A DNA stretch of 64,000 nt from positions 88,494 through 152,493 of the forward strand of contig JACCGJ010001596.1 of NCBI GenBank assembly GCA_013407085.1, read 5' to 3'. The notes beneath the pieces were generated by a model. The model ran no database searches, was not told where the DNA came from, and saw nothing but the letters and a program-made list of their open reading frames with translations. A program made the translations under genes and the position numbers. Source of the stretch: Atriophallophorus winterbourni (Eukaryota > Platyhelminthes > Trematoda > Plagiorchiida > Microphallidae). Shown piece after piece: positions 9,897 through 22,075 of this stretch. Positions within the stretch are counted from its first letter, which is position 1. Every line of letters begins with the position of its first letter.

Positions 9897-10517
9897 ATGA
9901 GGTTTCACGTGTATTTAGCGCTGGCAACAATGATATGTGAAAATATTTTGTCTCTATCTCAAAGTAACCCAGGAGAATGCAATTGGCACTTCCATCGTAA
10001 CATGGAGTTTGTTGTTCAAACCCCGAACAAAATAATTTTATCTGGCGAATGTATATCAAGGTGTAGTTCAATGCCAGCTTGCATTGGATTCATTTACATC
10101 GAACTAGTTGATAACGTGAGTTCTTGCATAAGACTTGGATTATAAATTTTTAGAGAACCGTGTGTGAATACTTTTTAGAAACAGACCATCCGAGGCTTCG
10201 TTGGAAAAACGGATCAATAGCCGTGGAACGAATCTGCACAGGTAAGATTTACTTAAGATTTTTAGTTTACTTTCTAATTAATATTTGCATGGTTTACATT
10301 TATTTTTTGCTTTATTCTTTTCCATTTTATTAAGAAATAAATATTTGTTTGAATTATAGACGGTTTTTCTTCACACATGGGATCTATTTGTGCCTTGACG
10401 ATTTCGGTAATATTACAAGACATGAGTATGGTTAGATCACGCATAATCATACACGATACAAAGAGGAGCAATCTGCGGGAATATTGTTGCAACCGATCGG
10501 GGAATCATATTCATTAA
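9897..10517 (+). CDS. Secreted single PAN/Apple-domain-like protein
   Basis: Three-exon model: 9897-10115, 10154-10241, 10360-10517, giving 154 residues. The start at 9897 gives a clean signal peptide (MRFHVYLALATMICENI); an upstream ATG at 9828 would spoil it. The first two exons contain six cysteines spaced as in PAN/Apple domains: CNW, GECISRC, PACIGFIY, TVCEYF, ERIC. Intron 1 is only 38 bp (GTGAGT...TTTTTAG, phase 0). Intron 2 is 118 bp (GTAAGA...ATTATAG, phase 1). The third exon adds a tail with EYCC and stops. PAN domains bind proteins or sugars outside the cell; the partner here is unknown. Tiny introns of 30-40 bp are common in trematode genes. The third exon is the least certain part. 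Confidence 0.55.
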
Positions 10518-10555
10518 TAAGGAAGTTTTTAGTTAATCGTTTGGTGAGGATTATC

Positions 10556-10600
10556 GGTAAACTTTCCTTTCTGACACAGAGGATTCGTCAGATCAAATGT
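10556..10600 (+). repeat. Solo end of the foldback family
   Basis: 'gtaaactttcctttctgaca' and the following 'cagaggattcgtcaga' match the inner terminal repeat at 504-545. There is no partner arm nearby. It lies just downstream of the PAN-like gene. Confidence 0.4.
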
Positions 10601-10889
10601 TCACGTTATAATTGCATTCACTTGACCGATCCTAAACTAGCTAAGAATAAAAATGATTATGATGTGCGCTGAGCTTGTTACGATAGACAGGAGAGATTAA
10701 CATCATCTGAAGCGACACCGCCACAACAGGCTGCATGGTCCCTCAAATATATTGGTCGAGTCAAAGTGTAAATGACATCCACTAACAAATAAAATCGATT
10801 GTGTAATCCGTGCGTGCAGTAGGTGTCACGCATCTTAATTAATCTAATGCACCACCCATAGCCAAATTATCAAGATATCACTCCCTTTA

Positions 10890-11180
10890 ACCTTGTTGCC
10901 CGCATTCGTTATATCGAACGTCACAATGCGAAGTCGTTCAATGTATGGTTTTACCCATGGCTTATCACTTCTGCGTTGTCAAGATCAACGATTTAGCCTG
11001 TATCCAGCACGTGTTCTGCTATCACTCAATCTCTGAACAGTGACTGATATCCATTTGGATTATCCTAGTTCGGATTACTCTGAAAGTTTGCGTGGTATTT
11101 AATCCCAAGCAACAATCGCATTCTATTTTATCGACACATTTCCCAGTATTATTTATTATATTATTATATTTGCACAATCT
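10890..11180 (-). mobile_element. Penelope-like element, endonuclease fragment
   Basis: On the minus strand, pieces of a GIY-YIG endonuclease C-terminus are visible: CVDKIECDCCLGLNTTQTF followed by RTRI (11130-11050), then in another frame VIAEHVLDTG and DLDNAEV (11015-10960). These correspond to the cysteine motif, the G-Q-T/R core and the AEH motif of Penelope EN domains. Frames are broken. It faces the larger plus-strand copy. Confidence 0.55.
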
Positions 11181-11389
11181 GATACAGATATAGTGCCGTT
11201 CAACATAAACAATGAGATGTACAAAGCGAGAAGGGGGGTACAAAGCGTTGTCATCGGCATCGTTGAACGTAGGCATGATACTACCCGGTTGCCTACACCG
11301 AAGTAGGCAGCCCTGTGCAGCCCTGTGACTTATTCTCGAGATGACATAATTAGGATAGGAGCGTTCTCTCACTTTTATACCATGATGTA

Positions 11390-12965
11390 ATATTTGCTCT
11401 ACAGGAGTATAGCTATCACTGAGGCCGATAACGGAAAAGTAACAGTAATTATGAATAAAAGCGATTATGTAGATAATGTCGGTAAGCAGCTATCCTAGAG
11501 TCTTTATAAACGGATAGATAATAGCAAAACGGTAAAAGTAATCAATACTTGCAAAATGGTAGTTTTAAGGTACTAACGTAGCGTTGAGAAGAGTTAGTAA
11601 AAGGTTTATGGTACTGTTCATATCCGAAATCAACTGTTACTCGAAGATTATATGGTCTGTCTAAAATACATAAAGAGATCATTCCGTACGACCTATCGTT
11701 GGTGGGAACATATCACCCGCACACGACTTAGCGAGACATTTGACTATTTTTTTGGAATCTGTGGTTGGCAATACGGTCGCTTGTTCATCAAGAACGCATA
11801 CAAAATTCGAGCACACTTAATTTCAGTACCATTTGAAGACGACTAAGTAATGATTAGCTTCGATGTTAGTGACTTGTTTACCAATGTACATACGACAAGT
11901 GCAATACAAGTAGCTAGAAGGGCACTTGAATCAGATGTCAATTTTTCAGATCGTATAAATTTTAGAGTCAGGCAAATTGTTAATGGTGTGTCAATTTGGT
12001 TAAACATGAACCATTTTGTATTTGATGGGCAATTATATAATAAATGAAGGATTAGCAGTTGTTTCACCGAAATCTCCAGTACTTGCACTTTGAGAAACAG
12101 GGCCTTAACATCGAGTGAATTATGCCAACGTTATGTTGGCGCTACGTCGATGACCCGTTCGTCATCATTGAGCGAGAAAATTTAGAACCCTTTTTTAACT
12201 ACTTGAATCACTCAAACACATTGATAACTGTCACAAAGGAAGTGGAATCTTCGACAGACACCCTGCGGTTTTATGAATGTTTGACGCAGAAAGTAGATGG
12301 AAAGATAAAAGCTTCAATTTATCAAAAACTAAGCGATACAGCTGCTTTCTTATGATGCACATTCGCTTATACAAGACTTGTCCAAAGGTCCACATCTTCG
12401 TCCATTTTCCACGAGATAGACTACCTATGCAGCGTTCAAAACGAATGAAAACAGACGAACGTGAAACTACGCAAATGGCAATTAGGGAACGTTTATCCGG
12501 AATGTTTTGTAAAAAGCGAATTGATGAGGGTAAAATACCCACTGCCTAAATCTGTGAAGAATTAGCAAGATACGGTTTGCATGCTGTATGTTAAAGGAAA
12601 TTCAGGACCAGTCAGTGGCATTTTGATCCAGGCGTACATAAGTGCGACTTATATAAAGGGGAAACTATGCGTTGGACCTCAGTGAATCTGGAGGAAAATA
12701 TACCTCTAGAGTGTGTCACGAATAAAATCTACGGAATCCAACGTAATGGTGTGTATATAGGACAGACGTCAAGAGAACTTAACACTAGAATCGAGGAACA
12801 CCGGAAGCGCTACGAAAGGCAGCCCCGAGATGCTGGATAATTTCAACCCGTGAATTGTGTTTCCGGCTGGGCGAAACACCTTTTTGATGTTGGTTTGAAC
12901 GTCAATCTAGACAATGTGGAAGTGTTGTGGTATCAAATAGTATGGCAAACGCCTAAGGCGTAGGC
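11390..12965 (+). mobile_element. Penelope-like retroelement (RT + GIY-YIG), degenerate
   Basis: In order: an N-terminal RT motif (EADNGKVTVIMNKSDY near 11420-11480), the RT motif SFDVSDLFTNV (11860), the catalytic strand CWRYVDDPFVI (12130-12165), and the GIY-YIG endonuclease NGVYIGQTSRELNTRIEEH (12750-12805), followed by WAKHLFDVG. This order is specific to Penelope-like elements, which use RT and a GIY-YIG nuclease for target-primed insertion. Stops and frameshifts break the gene into at least five open pieces (11652-11846, 11850-12047, 12122-12355, 12277-12549 and the EN part), so it is not functional. The YVDD site itself is intact. Confidence 0.85.
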
Positions 12966-13004
12966 AGTCAAAATTGTTAAGGTAGTCAATAATGTTAATG
13001 ATAT

Positions 13005-13650
13005 TCAAGGTAATTCAAGGTTTTTAATGGTCTAAAAAGCAACAAGCTTAACAACAACCATAGGATGGTAAAAATTTAAATTTAAGTGTATAAACAATCG
13101 ACACACATAGATTAAAACAGGATATAAGGTTCTGGGAACCGAAAATGCAAGAAAAACATTCGGACTTAAATTTCGTTTTTTAAAGTCATGCAATGCTATT
13201 TGGCGTGAGCAACGGTTTGAAGGTTAGGTAAACTGTTCCAAAGTAAAACAGACACGGACAGAGTTAAAAATACTTCTACAGTTTCAGACGGGAATGGGGT
13301 CGACGACACAGCCCACATATCAGGGGTCCGATAATTCCTCCGTACCCTTTCGCGTGGAATAAATCCTGTAAGGGATGGGTCGGGGTATGAAAACGTTTTG
13401 TAAAGTAGGATAAGGTCTCGTCTGATTTGTCGATAGGAAAAGTCGAACCGATTCAGAGGAGCTATCCTTTCTTTATAATGCAGGTTTCGATTGCTGAGAA
13501 CTAGTTTCACTAAGCGGTTATCAATTCGCTGCATGAATTCATCATCTTTCTTGAGCGACGGAGACCATGAATGCACACCGTATTCCATGACTGGTCTCAA
13601 GTATGTATTCATGATCCTTGGAAATATCGGGTTAAATACCGACGAATAAA
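13005..13650 (-). mobile_element. CR1/Jockey-like LINE, 3' fragment
   Basis: The minus strand encodes the region after RT (PRIMNTYLRPVMEYGVHSW, then RRDLILLYKTF) up to a stop at 13196-13198, then a 3' UTR with ATGGTTGTTG...AGACCATTA and a CCTTGAATTA-type tail at 13005-13030. It is truncated at its 5' side next to an AT microsatellite. Confidence 0.85.
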
Positions 13651-13663
13651 ACGTGGCTAAAGC

Positions 13664-13700
13664 ATATATGATATATATATATATATATATATATGATATA
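13664..13700. repeat. (AT)n microsatellite
   Basis: Alternating AT tract with two interruptions, at the 5' edge of the LINE fragment. Confidence 0.9.
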
Positions 13701-13734
13701 GACAATCTGGTGCTTAGCGATGAGACGAATGTAG

Positions 13735-13899
13735 TGTAGTATAGACATTGAACGAACAATCGATCAAGCATCAATCAAAAATCTATCGTTCACTGTGCGA
13801 ACATTGTGTGATTCATTCATTTCTTCAATGCACCAGTTCAGTTACGGTTGTGTTCTGTCGAACCCAAAGTTGGACCATCAGTAGCGCATCACAGATACA
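13735..13899 (+). repeat. 5' LTR
   Basis: Starts TGTAGTATAG and ends GATACA. Shares 'atcgttcactgtgc', 'aacattgtgtgattcattca' and 'agttacggttgtgttctgtc' with the right LTR. Confidence 0.7.
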
Positions 13900-15267
13900 A
13901 CAATTGGTGACGGGGTGTCAATGAAAGTCAATACCGCTTGAGCTCATACACGAATTAATCAAGATTCAGCTGCAATTCATAGAGAAAGTCGCATTCCATT
14001 TAATAACAATTCAAGCTGAGGAGAATCAGTTAAAATTTCAGAGAATAACTTCGAAGAATTTCATTCGCGTTTAGAAAATGAAGTCAAATTCGATTAATTG
14101 AAATTGGAAATGCACACAGAAAACGTTACTACAGAACATGAGTTACAGTCCCTTTGGAATTATGAGTTTCAGACAAAAATTGAATCAAAGCTGCAGTTTG
14201 TAGTGGATAAGTGCAAAAGTATAACAGAAGAATGTTACAGTAAGGCGGACAAAGGAACGAACTCACGGCGAGTGAAAATTTCGTGTCCAATGCAATTATC
14301 AACACAATAATATTCCAACTCCGAACTCCGGTGCGTCGCGTTGATCAGCAATGATAAATGGCGAAGCTGATAAATGCGGCGACACCTCAATTTTTGCTGT
14401 TAACCGTCGTGATTTGCAAACAGGCAACAATACAGAACCAGCGAACCAAGCAGAAGAGGAACGAGCGCGGGAAATTATATTTTGTTATAATCATTGATTT
14501 AAACAAGCATCGATGGAAATGGAAATACATTTGAAAAGAAGGTGGAATTAAAAATTGTTACAAGTCCTACCCCGACATTAAGTTACCAAAAGTCAATAAA
14601 AAATGTCAGAGTGTGGAGAAGCATAAACATGAATCAGGAATGAGAGCACAACATACACTGTCTTCAACTACAGCCGCAGATGCTGTTCAATACAGCATGA
14701 GAATCAGTAGAGAAATAACTGGTAACAATACGAAGAAAGAAACTGCGTGATATAATCTTCGAATTTCGACAAAAAGGGGATCTTGCACAGAAGCATTATG
14801 TAACCAATCGTGTGGAAACTGTTGTTCTGAATTACGGTTACCGGCGGTTGATAAAACTGTTGACTGCCCGACAGCAGCAATATAACTACAGAATCGAACC
14901 TCAGTTGAACAAACACCGTGGTGCAAGACCGAAAATTCTCTCTACTGAGGATCAAGTTTATTTAGAGAACATACGTCACCATCTGAAGTACTGGATACCA
15001 GAAGCAATATTTAAGAAAATAAAAAGGTCATATTAAAAGTACATCTCAGACCGCGAAAGCGATATTCGAAGTACACAAAACAACCATCAAACATATTTCC
15101 ACTAGAAATCCTCATAAAAACAGGGGCTCTACCCAACAGTCTCATCAACCGTACCTGAGTTACTCAGTTTATAAAACCAGAATCCGGTCAAACATTTCCT
15201 GCTTTGTTGTCAACCCTCGATGTCCAAGCCGTCAGTCACACGTTTAAGTTTCTTTCAAAGAGAGAGG

Positions 15268-15455
15268 TGTCGTATAGATGGTGAACGAACTATCTATCAA
15301 GTATCAATTAATATCGATCGTAAGTGTATATTGTGATTATCGTTCACTGTGCAAACATTGTGTGATTCATTCATTAGTTCAATATATGTTAGTTCAGTTA
15401 CGGTTGTGTTCTGTCGAGCCCAAGGCTGGGCAATCAGTAGAGCATAACAGAAACA
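15268..15455 (+). repeat. 3' LTR
   Basis: Starts TGTCGTATAG and ends GAAACA. It has about 23 bp more than the left LTR in its first third. Preceded by a purine-rich tract. Confidence 0.7.
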
Positions 15456-15676
15456 AGAAGTAGATAGACTCATTCACTTTATGCCTTATAGTTAATTGGT
15501 TTTTTTTGTTTTATCTTCAACAAACAATTAATCTTAAACCCATTAGTTATGCACAGTTACGCATATGGGCCCCAGTGTCAACTGACCATGAACGAGTTCA
15601 CTTGTGTTAGATTGATGTTTAAATCGACAATTGATCCGGGTCATGCATCATACCGTAGACTTAGTATAGACTGTTT

Positions 15677-15865
15677 AGCGGTAAGATTAAATCAGTGGTG
15701 TTGGGTTGACACTACTTAGTCATGTTACCTGTCATGACTATCATACTTTGTTTGACGAAGTTTCTCTGTCAGAAGTTAAACGTTGCTCTAGCCGATTACA
15801 CACAAATTTCTTTCATTTTTAATACCCGACCGGTCCCAAACATATTCCAGTCAACTATTGCTTAC
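15677..15865 (+). repeat. Foldback-family copy, right arm only
   Basis: Matches 549-720 over the 'gttacctgtcat' and 'ctttgtttgacgaag' region and continues into 'ggtcccaaacatattcca', also seen at 23965 and, inverted, at about 430-460. The left arm is missing. Confidence 0.55.
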
Positions 15866-16869
15866 GTCTTCTTTGAACGGATGAGATTATTAGAAATAAA
15901 TTCTCGAAGATGTCAAGGAAACTGATGGCATCTCCACAAACATTCTGACGGTATATTATGCTCCTCAGGTTTCAACTGATCAATTATAAATAGTGTTTAT
16001 CACGCAGCTTCATGCTAAGCTTTGTTATCACAAAATATATGCCAGAGGAAATTCACAGAAGTTGAATAATCTTACTTTTCTATGTGTTTAATGAAATTTT
16101 TGCAACCACCCAAGCATACACAATATAAAAAATCACAAATCATTTTGTTCACGATTTTGAGCCTATTTGCGAAATAATTAGCGATGCGAACTAGTTTGAA
16201 AGTTATGAATTGTTGACAACACTAACATTTACACAAGAAAAAGAAGCGCTACCAACACAAATCTTAGTGAAACTCTGATAGTGGTTTTAAATTTCGTCCA
16301 TAACCGTCGGTTCATTAAAAATCACGCGTTCTGATTTGATAATTAGTTGTACAACCATAAAGCAAGAGGGCGGAGATGCCTAAATACTTTAGTGCTTATA
16401 AAAATTAAAATTAAAATCTAAAAAAGTAAGAATCGAGAATGTGTGATGAGAAAGCGCATACATGTATATGTATGTTTAGTTACATTCTCGACATTCAGCA
16501 TGATAGTTGCTTAATTTTTATTTAATTATTGTTATATTTGACGTTCAAAGTCGACACCATATAGACATTGAAATTATTGCTAAATGACCTAACAAGACAA
16601 TACATATTGAGACACACCGATTAAGTTTAGGTCAAAAACAAATGCAAGGTCAATCGCTGGAGGGAATATTCACGGGAAACTGTAATTAAGTGAATTCTAG
16701 CGTGAGGACATCTGTTAACGCAGCGTGAAATAGTCAGCCTTGAATTTAATGAGAGTCTCAATGAATCTAGATTTTTGATGATCTGAAAAGCATCTAGCTC
16801 AACTATAGTAAAGTGAAAATTGGAATGTATATCGGACGTGTAGCTACATTACACGATCCGACATTGTGT
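15866..16869. other. AT-rich, nothing recognised
   Basis: No coding potential, RNA gene or repeat could be supported by eye. Confidence 0.4.
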
Positions 16870-18190
16870 AACATAAATGCGATCAAGTGCATATATACAA
16901 ATGTTCTGTGTTTAGACAACAAATTAGCCTAACTATGCGATGCTTCGTGACAGACATTCAGTTACAGTTTACAGTTGAAGAGACTTGGTTCCATCCTACA
17001 ATGCCTGACGCTGAGCTCTCAATTACGAATATGTCACTACTCGGTCCCGATCGACTAAGATCCGGAGGTGGCGTTGCAGTCTAATTTCATGAACGTTTAG
17101 CGCAGTGTAACGTAATCGATCATCTTGACCTCAGCCTTCCTGATGCGATGTAGTGTTTAGTAAACCTAATGAATTTAGATGAATGTACGTTCGGAATCAT
17201 TTACCGCTCGCCATCACCCGAAGGCTCTTTTAATGAAAAACTTATTGAATCCTCAGAATACAACACACAATTGAATTGGCGATCAAGGATGATTTTAATC
17301 TCCCGCATCTGTTTTCAAGAAGTGAACGCTCACTGCATTCGTTTGAACATAAATTCAAGGAGGTTATCGAAATTATATCACTGAACAACGTGTCTTGACC
17401 AACCTTCAAACCTTACCTTGTTTTGACGAATGAAGCAACCGCGGTAGAGGATATTCAATACCAGGCACCACAGGAAGAGAGTGACCATGCTGTTTTTGTC
17501 TCTGATTCGGTATTTAGTGCGAACGATTGAGCAAACAGACAAAATTCTTCAATGAAAATACAATTTACACCCTGGGGATGTGGAGCCACTGCAACACCGT
17601 CTATCGGAAAACATCACAGAAATGATCAGAAAATTTTCGGTAGGTTCTCAAAACCTACTATTCCCTGCATTATAAATACGTACATCAGACCCACGATGGA
17701 ATATGCAGTATAAGCATGGTCGCCATGCCTTCAAAAATTTTGTGGCTTTGCAATGAATATACCATCGATCTTCCAAACTTTTCCCCTGGAATCAGCCTAG
17801 ACCATACAATGAGCGAATCAAAACCCTGAATTTATTAGATTATCCACGTAGTCGTCCCATGGAGGATCTGATTTTGGTTTAAAATATTTTGAATACTGCG
17901 AATCACTATCTGCAATGATTATTTAATTTATATGGGTCACATAAGACAAGAGCTCTTACATTTACTCCAACTGTCCCTCACTCGCGACTCCACAGTAGAC
18001 GACATTTTCCCTGTGAGTTTGTTTTACCTGAAACAATCTACACGATTGTGTTATAATCTCACGAATTCGGCAGATGTTCAAATAGAAGACTTGATGCCTT
18101 TTACCCTTAACCGGTGCATCGAAACAAATTACACAGCTTGACACAATGCATCTACATTTGCCATCCAACTAATCAAAATCAATTTCCGTC
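16870..18190 (+). mobile_element. CR1/Jockey-like LINE ORF2, highly degenerate
   Basis: Endonuclease remnants come first (NAIKCIYTNV, PDAELSITNMSLLG, SGGGVAV, TFGIIYRSPSPEGS, SDHAVFVSD; 16880-17520). The middle (most of the RT) is deleted. Post-RT remnants follow (IINTYIRPTMEYAV near 17670). Stops and frameshifts are frequent throughout. Confidence 0.75.
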
Positions 18191-18977
18191 CTTTACCGCA
18201 CTTCAAACTAGCACTACCTAGCATCCTCAAATGTTTATAGGATACTGCCCTGCGGTCGATTTTTTCGTCATGACACTGATGGTCATATATTCACCAAATC
18301 TGCTCGGATTTATCGCATTCCAAGAATTCTGTGTTACTTTGAAACATAGCCAGCTCTTCTCAACTGATTCACAGCAAAGTTAGCTTATCGGAGTAAATAT
18401 CTCATTGTTATCACGCGCGCGACCGTTTTTCCATCTCTTGCTAATCTACGGTTTTTGCAATCATTGCAAATATCAGGTCGTGTTACCTATATATGTATAT
18501 AGCTTGTGTACTTAACGAGTTATCGTGGATTATTTGCTAAATGACGAAATCACGAGTATCAAAGCCACCAAAGCAATCATTCGACCAAACGCCCATCACA
18601 CAGCCGAACAACCGACTTCATGCTAATACATTTGTGACCGCATCACGAGATCCAACTTACGGATAAAATAATGATCGATCCAGCTTTGTGAGCGAGGATT
18701 GTTCACCATACAGCAACATAGAACCAACTTGACCTCTGTACCAATGGCCTGTCTCCACCGAACGCAACAATGGTCACGACCGACGAGGTTAATAGGACGC
18801 ATCTGGACACGCATAATTGTCCCGAGGTCATATGCATAGTGTGTGAACTACTGGAGATTCCGGAGGCGAGTCAAGTTATAAGGTGCTTCTGTGTATGGCT
18901 AATACCCATGGTAATTGTGACCATAGTTTAGCACCGGATTCGATGGCATTAATAACTAATCAAAAGGTTCCAGGCGC

Positions 18978-18979
<2 letters not shown>

Positions 18980-19022
<43 letters not shown>
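18980..19022. repeat. (AT)n microsatellite
   Basis: Pure AT alternation of about 42 bp, replacing the expected middle of LINE A ORF1. Confidence 0.95.
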
Positions 19023-19031
<9 letters not shown>

Positions 19032-19486
19032 AAGAGCTAATTCCTTGCATAATACGGATACTGATCATTCACTCAATGAAAAGATAATCTTTCAACCATA
19101 CACGATTGAGAGGAACAGATCGGTCATCTATTCTGGACCTTGTTTTGACTTCGAAAGCATCGGCTTTCGAATCAATCACCTACGAAGCTCCATTGGAGGG
19201 GAGTGATCATGTCGTGCTTGTGTTCGATTGTGTCTGTTGTGCTTTGAGACAGCGACGAGAAGAAGGTCATCCGTAAAGTCGACTTTTGGAGACTCAGAGA
19301 AGCACTCTGTGAACTAAACGAGATCCATCTTGATTGCAGTTACTCAAATACACATTACAACTCATTTTTGAACTATCTTCAGATGCAAATCCAATCAAAC
19401 TCTGAATTTATTCCCAGCAAAAATTTCCGTACCTTCCGATTCACTGTTCTCAGTAGAACCAAATAATGGATTTCACTGAAAAGACC

Positions 19487-22075
19487 GGCATGGACCATTC
19501 CACGGAATCCTACAACGAAAGGTTGATCCAAGTGCTTCAGCGCTTGACTCGCACACAGCAAGCAACGACACTTATTATGGGTGATTTTAATCTGTCCACT
19601 CTTTATCTCAGGGACGATCACTCCCCACAAACACCAGAATACCGATTTAGAGAGGTACTAGATTCAATCCCGTTATACAACCATGTTCACGAATGCACCC
19701 GGAGGACAGGCTCTGACCGCCCCTCTGTCTTGGATTTAGTGTTAACATCGGAGGAACAATCTATCGAAGCGATCGAATTCCAGGCTCCACAGGGTCTTAG
19801 CGACCATTCAGTGCTTGTGTTCGACTATGTTTGCAGTACTCAGCAATCGCTTACTCCGAATGGGGTGGTTCGACGGGTAGATAAATTGGCCCTGAGTAAA
19901 CCGCTCATGCAGATTGCGCATTTTCAGACGGACAATATAACCGCTGACTCGCAATATAACGAGCTTGTAGGTTTTCTGAGAATGAAGTTAGACGAGAACT
20001 CGCAGATCATTCAGAAAAGGTGCGTCGATGAACTTCGTTTTGTTGTCCGCAGCAGAACAAAAAAGTGGATAGCACTGAAGCGAGCAGCGTGGGTGCAGCA
20101 TAAAGCCAACACTACTTCTACTTCTTGGCAACATTTCCGTATGTTACGCAACAAAGTGACTGCGCTTATTCGAGAGGATAAGGAAGCGCACCAATTGATG
20201 CTCCTGTCGAAAATGGAACGCAACCCTAAATTATTATACAAAATCATGAACGCGAAAGCAAAATTCAAACCAGGTATTTTTCCCATCCAGAATGGCGAAA
20301 AACTCACTGAAACAGCGTTAGAAACCGCAAATGCTCTGGCAATTTACTATTCTAAGGTGTTCGTGCCAAAGGTTTTAGTGGAACGTTCTGAGTATTCAAT
20401 TGAAACAGGAATCGAAACGTTGTGCGATATTTCGATAAATCCAATGATTGTTGCAAGTCATTTGCTCAAACTAAAGGTAAGAAAATCCCCAGGAGCGGAT
20501 GGCATCACACCGGATGTGCTCAGGTTCTGTCACCGTCAGCTTTGTGAACCGCTCTCCAGCCTGTTTAACTATTCGTTGCTTAAGGGAGTTGTACCGAAAG
20601 ATTGGAAGTCCGGCGTGATAACACCTATCTTCAAAGGCGGTTGCCGATCTGACGCTGCAAATTATCGTCCCGTCACACTTTTACCTGTTATTGCTAAGCT
20701 CATGGAACGTATAGTCTCGGAAAGAATAGTTGCACACTTCGAATCGCATAATTTGTTTTCGCCAGCGCAGCATGGATTTCGATCACACCGATCTTGTCTC
20801 ACAAATCTTCTCCTCACGTTAGACGACTGGACAAAGGAGATGGATAAAAGTTCTTGCATCCACGTCTGTTACCTAGACATTTCGAAAGCTTTTGACAGAG
20901 TCAATCATCATTTGCTTCTTCAAAAACTGATGCGTTTAGGAATATGTGATCCACTCCTCTCATGGTTGTGCGACTATCTGTCAGATCGCGACGCCCGAGT
21001 TAAAGTTAACGGAGCGCTATCCCAAACGTTCAAAACCACCAGTGGAGTCCCACAAGGGTCTGTGCTAGGCCCGCTCCTCTTTCTGTTGTACATAAATGAT
21101 TTACCCCCCCCCTCATATCGTCCAAAATGGTCCTGTTCGCGGATGATATGAAAATTTGGACGCCAATAAGTTCTGCAGAGGATTGTGAGAAACTGCAAAC
21201 GGATTTGGACAGCGTGTCGAATTGGGCGGCGATGAATGACATGTCATTCAACATACAGAAAAGTAAGATGATCCATCTTGGCAAGAATGTTCCTTGGACA
21301 TATCGATTGGGAACTGAAAACCTAGCATGGAGCTCGTTAGAAAAAGATCTTGGAGTGTGGATTAGCGGGAACCTGAAGAGCACAGCGCACTGTCAGAACA
21401 TATATCGACGAGCAAACAGACTGCTAGGTATCTTTCGAAGAATATTTGGAAGATTCTCTCTGGTAACGTTACCAAGGATAATGAATGTCTACCTTCGCCC
21501 TATTATGGAGTATGCGGTAGAGGTCTGGGCTCCTTGGCTGCGAAAGGATATTGCTCCATTCGATAAAATCTATCACAGAGCAATAAAGTTAGTAATGGGT
21601 CTTCGCAATGTTCCGTACACCGAAAGATTGCGACGTCTGGGTCTATGCGACTTTACCCAAATGAGGATACGACGCGATATTATTCTGACTTATAGAATTG
21701 TGTCTACCGAAGGACATCCTCTAAAACACTTGCTTGATGTGTGTGAAGGGAAAGTGACACGCGGACATACCTTATCCCTTTACGTCCCAAGTTCCCGTAT
21801 TGACTGTCGGCGCCATTTTTTCGCCATACGTGCTATATTTCTTTGGAATTCCCTACCCCAACATGTGGTGGACTCTCTTTGCCTGGCGGCGTTTAAAGTG
21901 AAATTGGACTTACATATGCAAAAGAATAACATTCGTGAGCCGTACATTTGATATTCTCTATTGCTTTTATACTATTGTATTTTTTCATGTTTTATTAATA
22001 CCGTCATCCTGTGGTGTTGTAAAGTATTAAATTTTTTAACCATAAAGCTTTGAATTTGAATTTGAATTTGAATTC
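19487..22075 (+). pseudogene. LINE B ORF2 (endonuclease C-part + RT), one frameshift
   Basis: A 5'-truncated CR1/Jockey-like LINE. The open frame up to 21151 contains the APE endonuclease end (IMGDFNL, SVLDLVLTSEE, SDHSVLVFD) and the RT (KSPGADGITPDVL, GVITPIFKGG, AQHGFRSHRSC, YLDISKAFDRVNHH, TSGVPQGSVLGPLLF). The catalytic strand (MVLFADDMKIW) is in another frame, 21127-21951; the shift falls in a run of nine C at 21103-21111. Post-RT sequence runs to the stop at 21949. The 3' UTR ends in a GGTGTTG...ACCATAA hairpin and TTTGAA repeats at 22050-22072. The first codons of the long frame (from 19466) belong to LINE A, not LINE B. Confidence 0.85.

Larger units (their letters stand above)
13735..15455 (+). 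mobile_element. Compact LTR retrotransposon, decayed
   Basis: LTRs lie at 13735-13899 and 15268-15455. The internal part is only about 1.4 kb, so most of gag-pol is gone. A primer-binding-like TTGGTGACGGGG lies 4 nt after the left LTR, and a purine tract (AAAGAGAGAGG) abuts the right LTR. Internal open frames at 14098-14310 and 14812-15036 are short. The latter (RGARPKILSTEDQVYLENI) looks like the region after the integrase core in Gypsy-type pol. No RT is visible. No clean target duplication was found. Confidence 0.65.

Noticed and set aside
11022..11372. 116-codon minus ORF as a host gene
   Set aside because: Its middle matches a Penelope GIY-YIG region (CDCC...TQTF...RTRI); the rest is chance reading.
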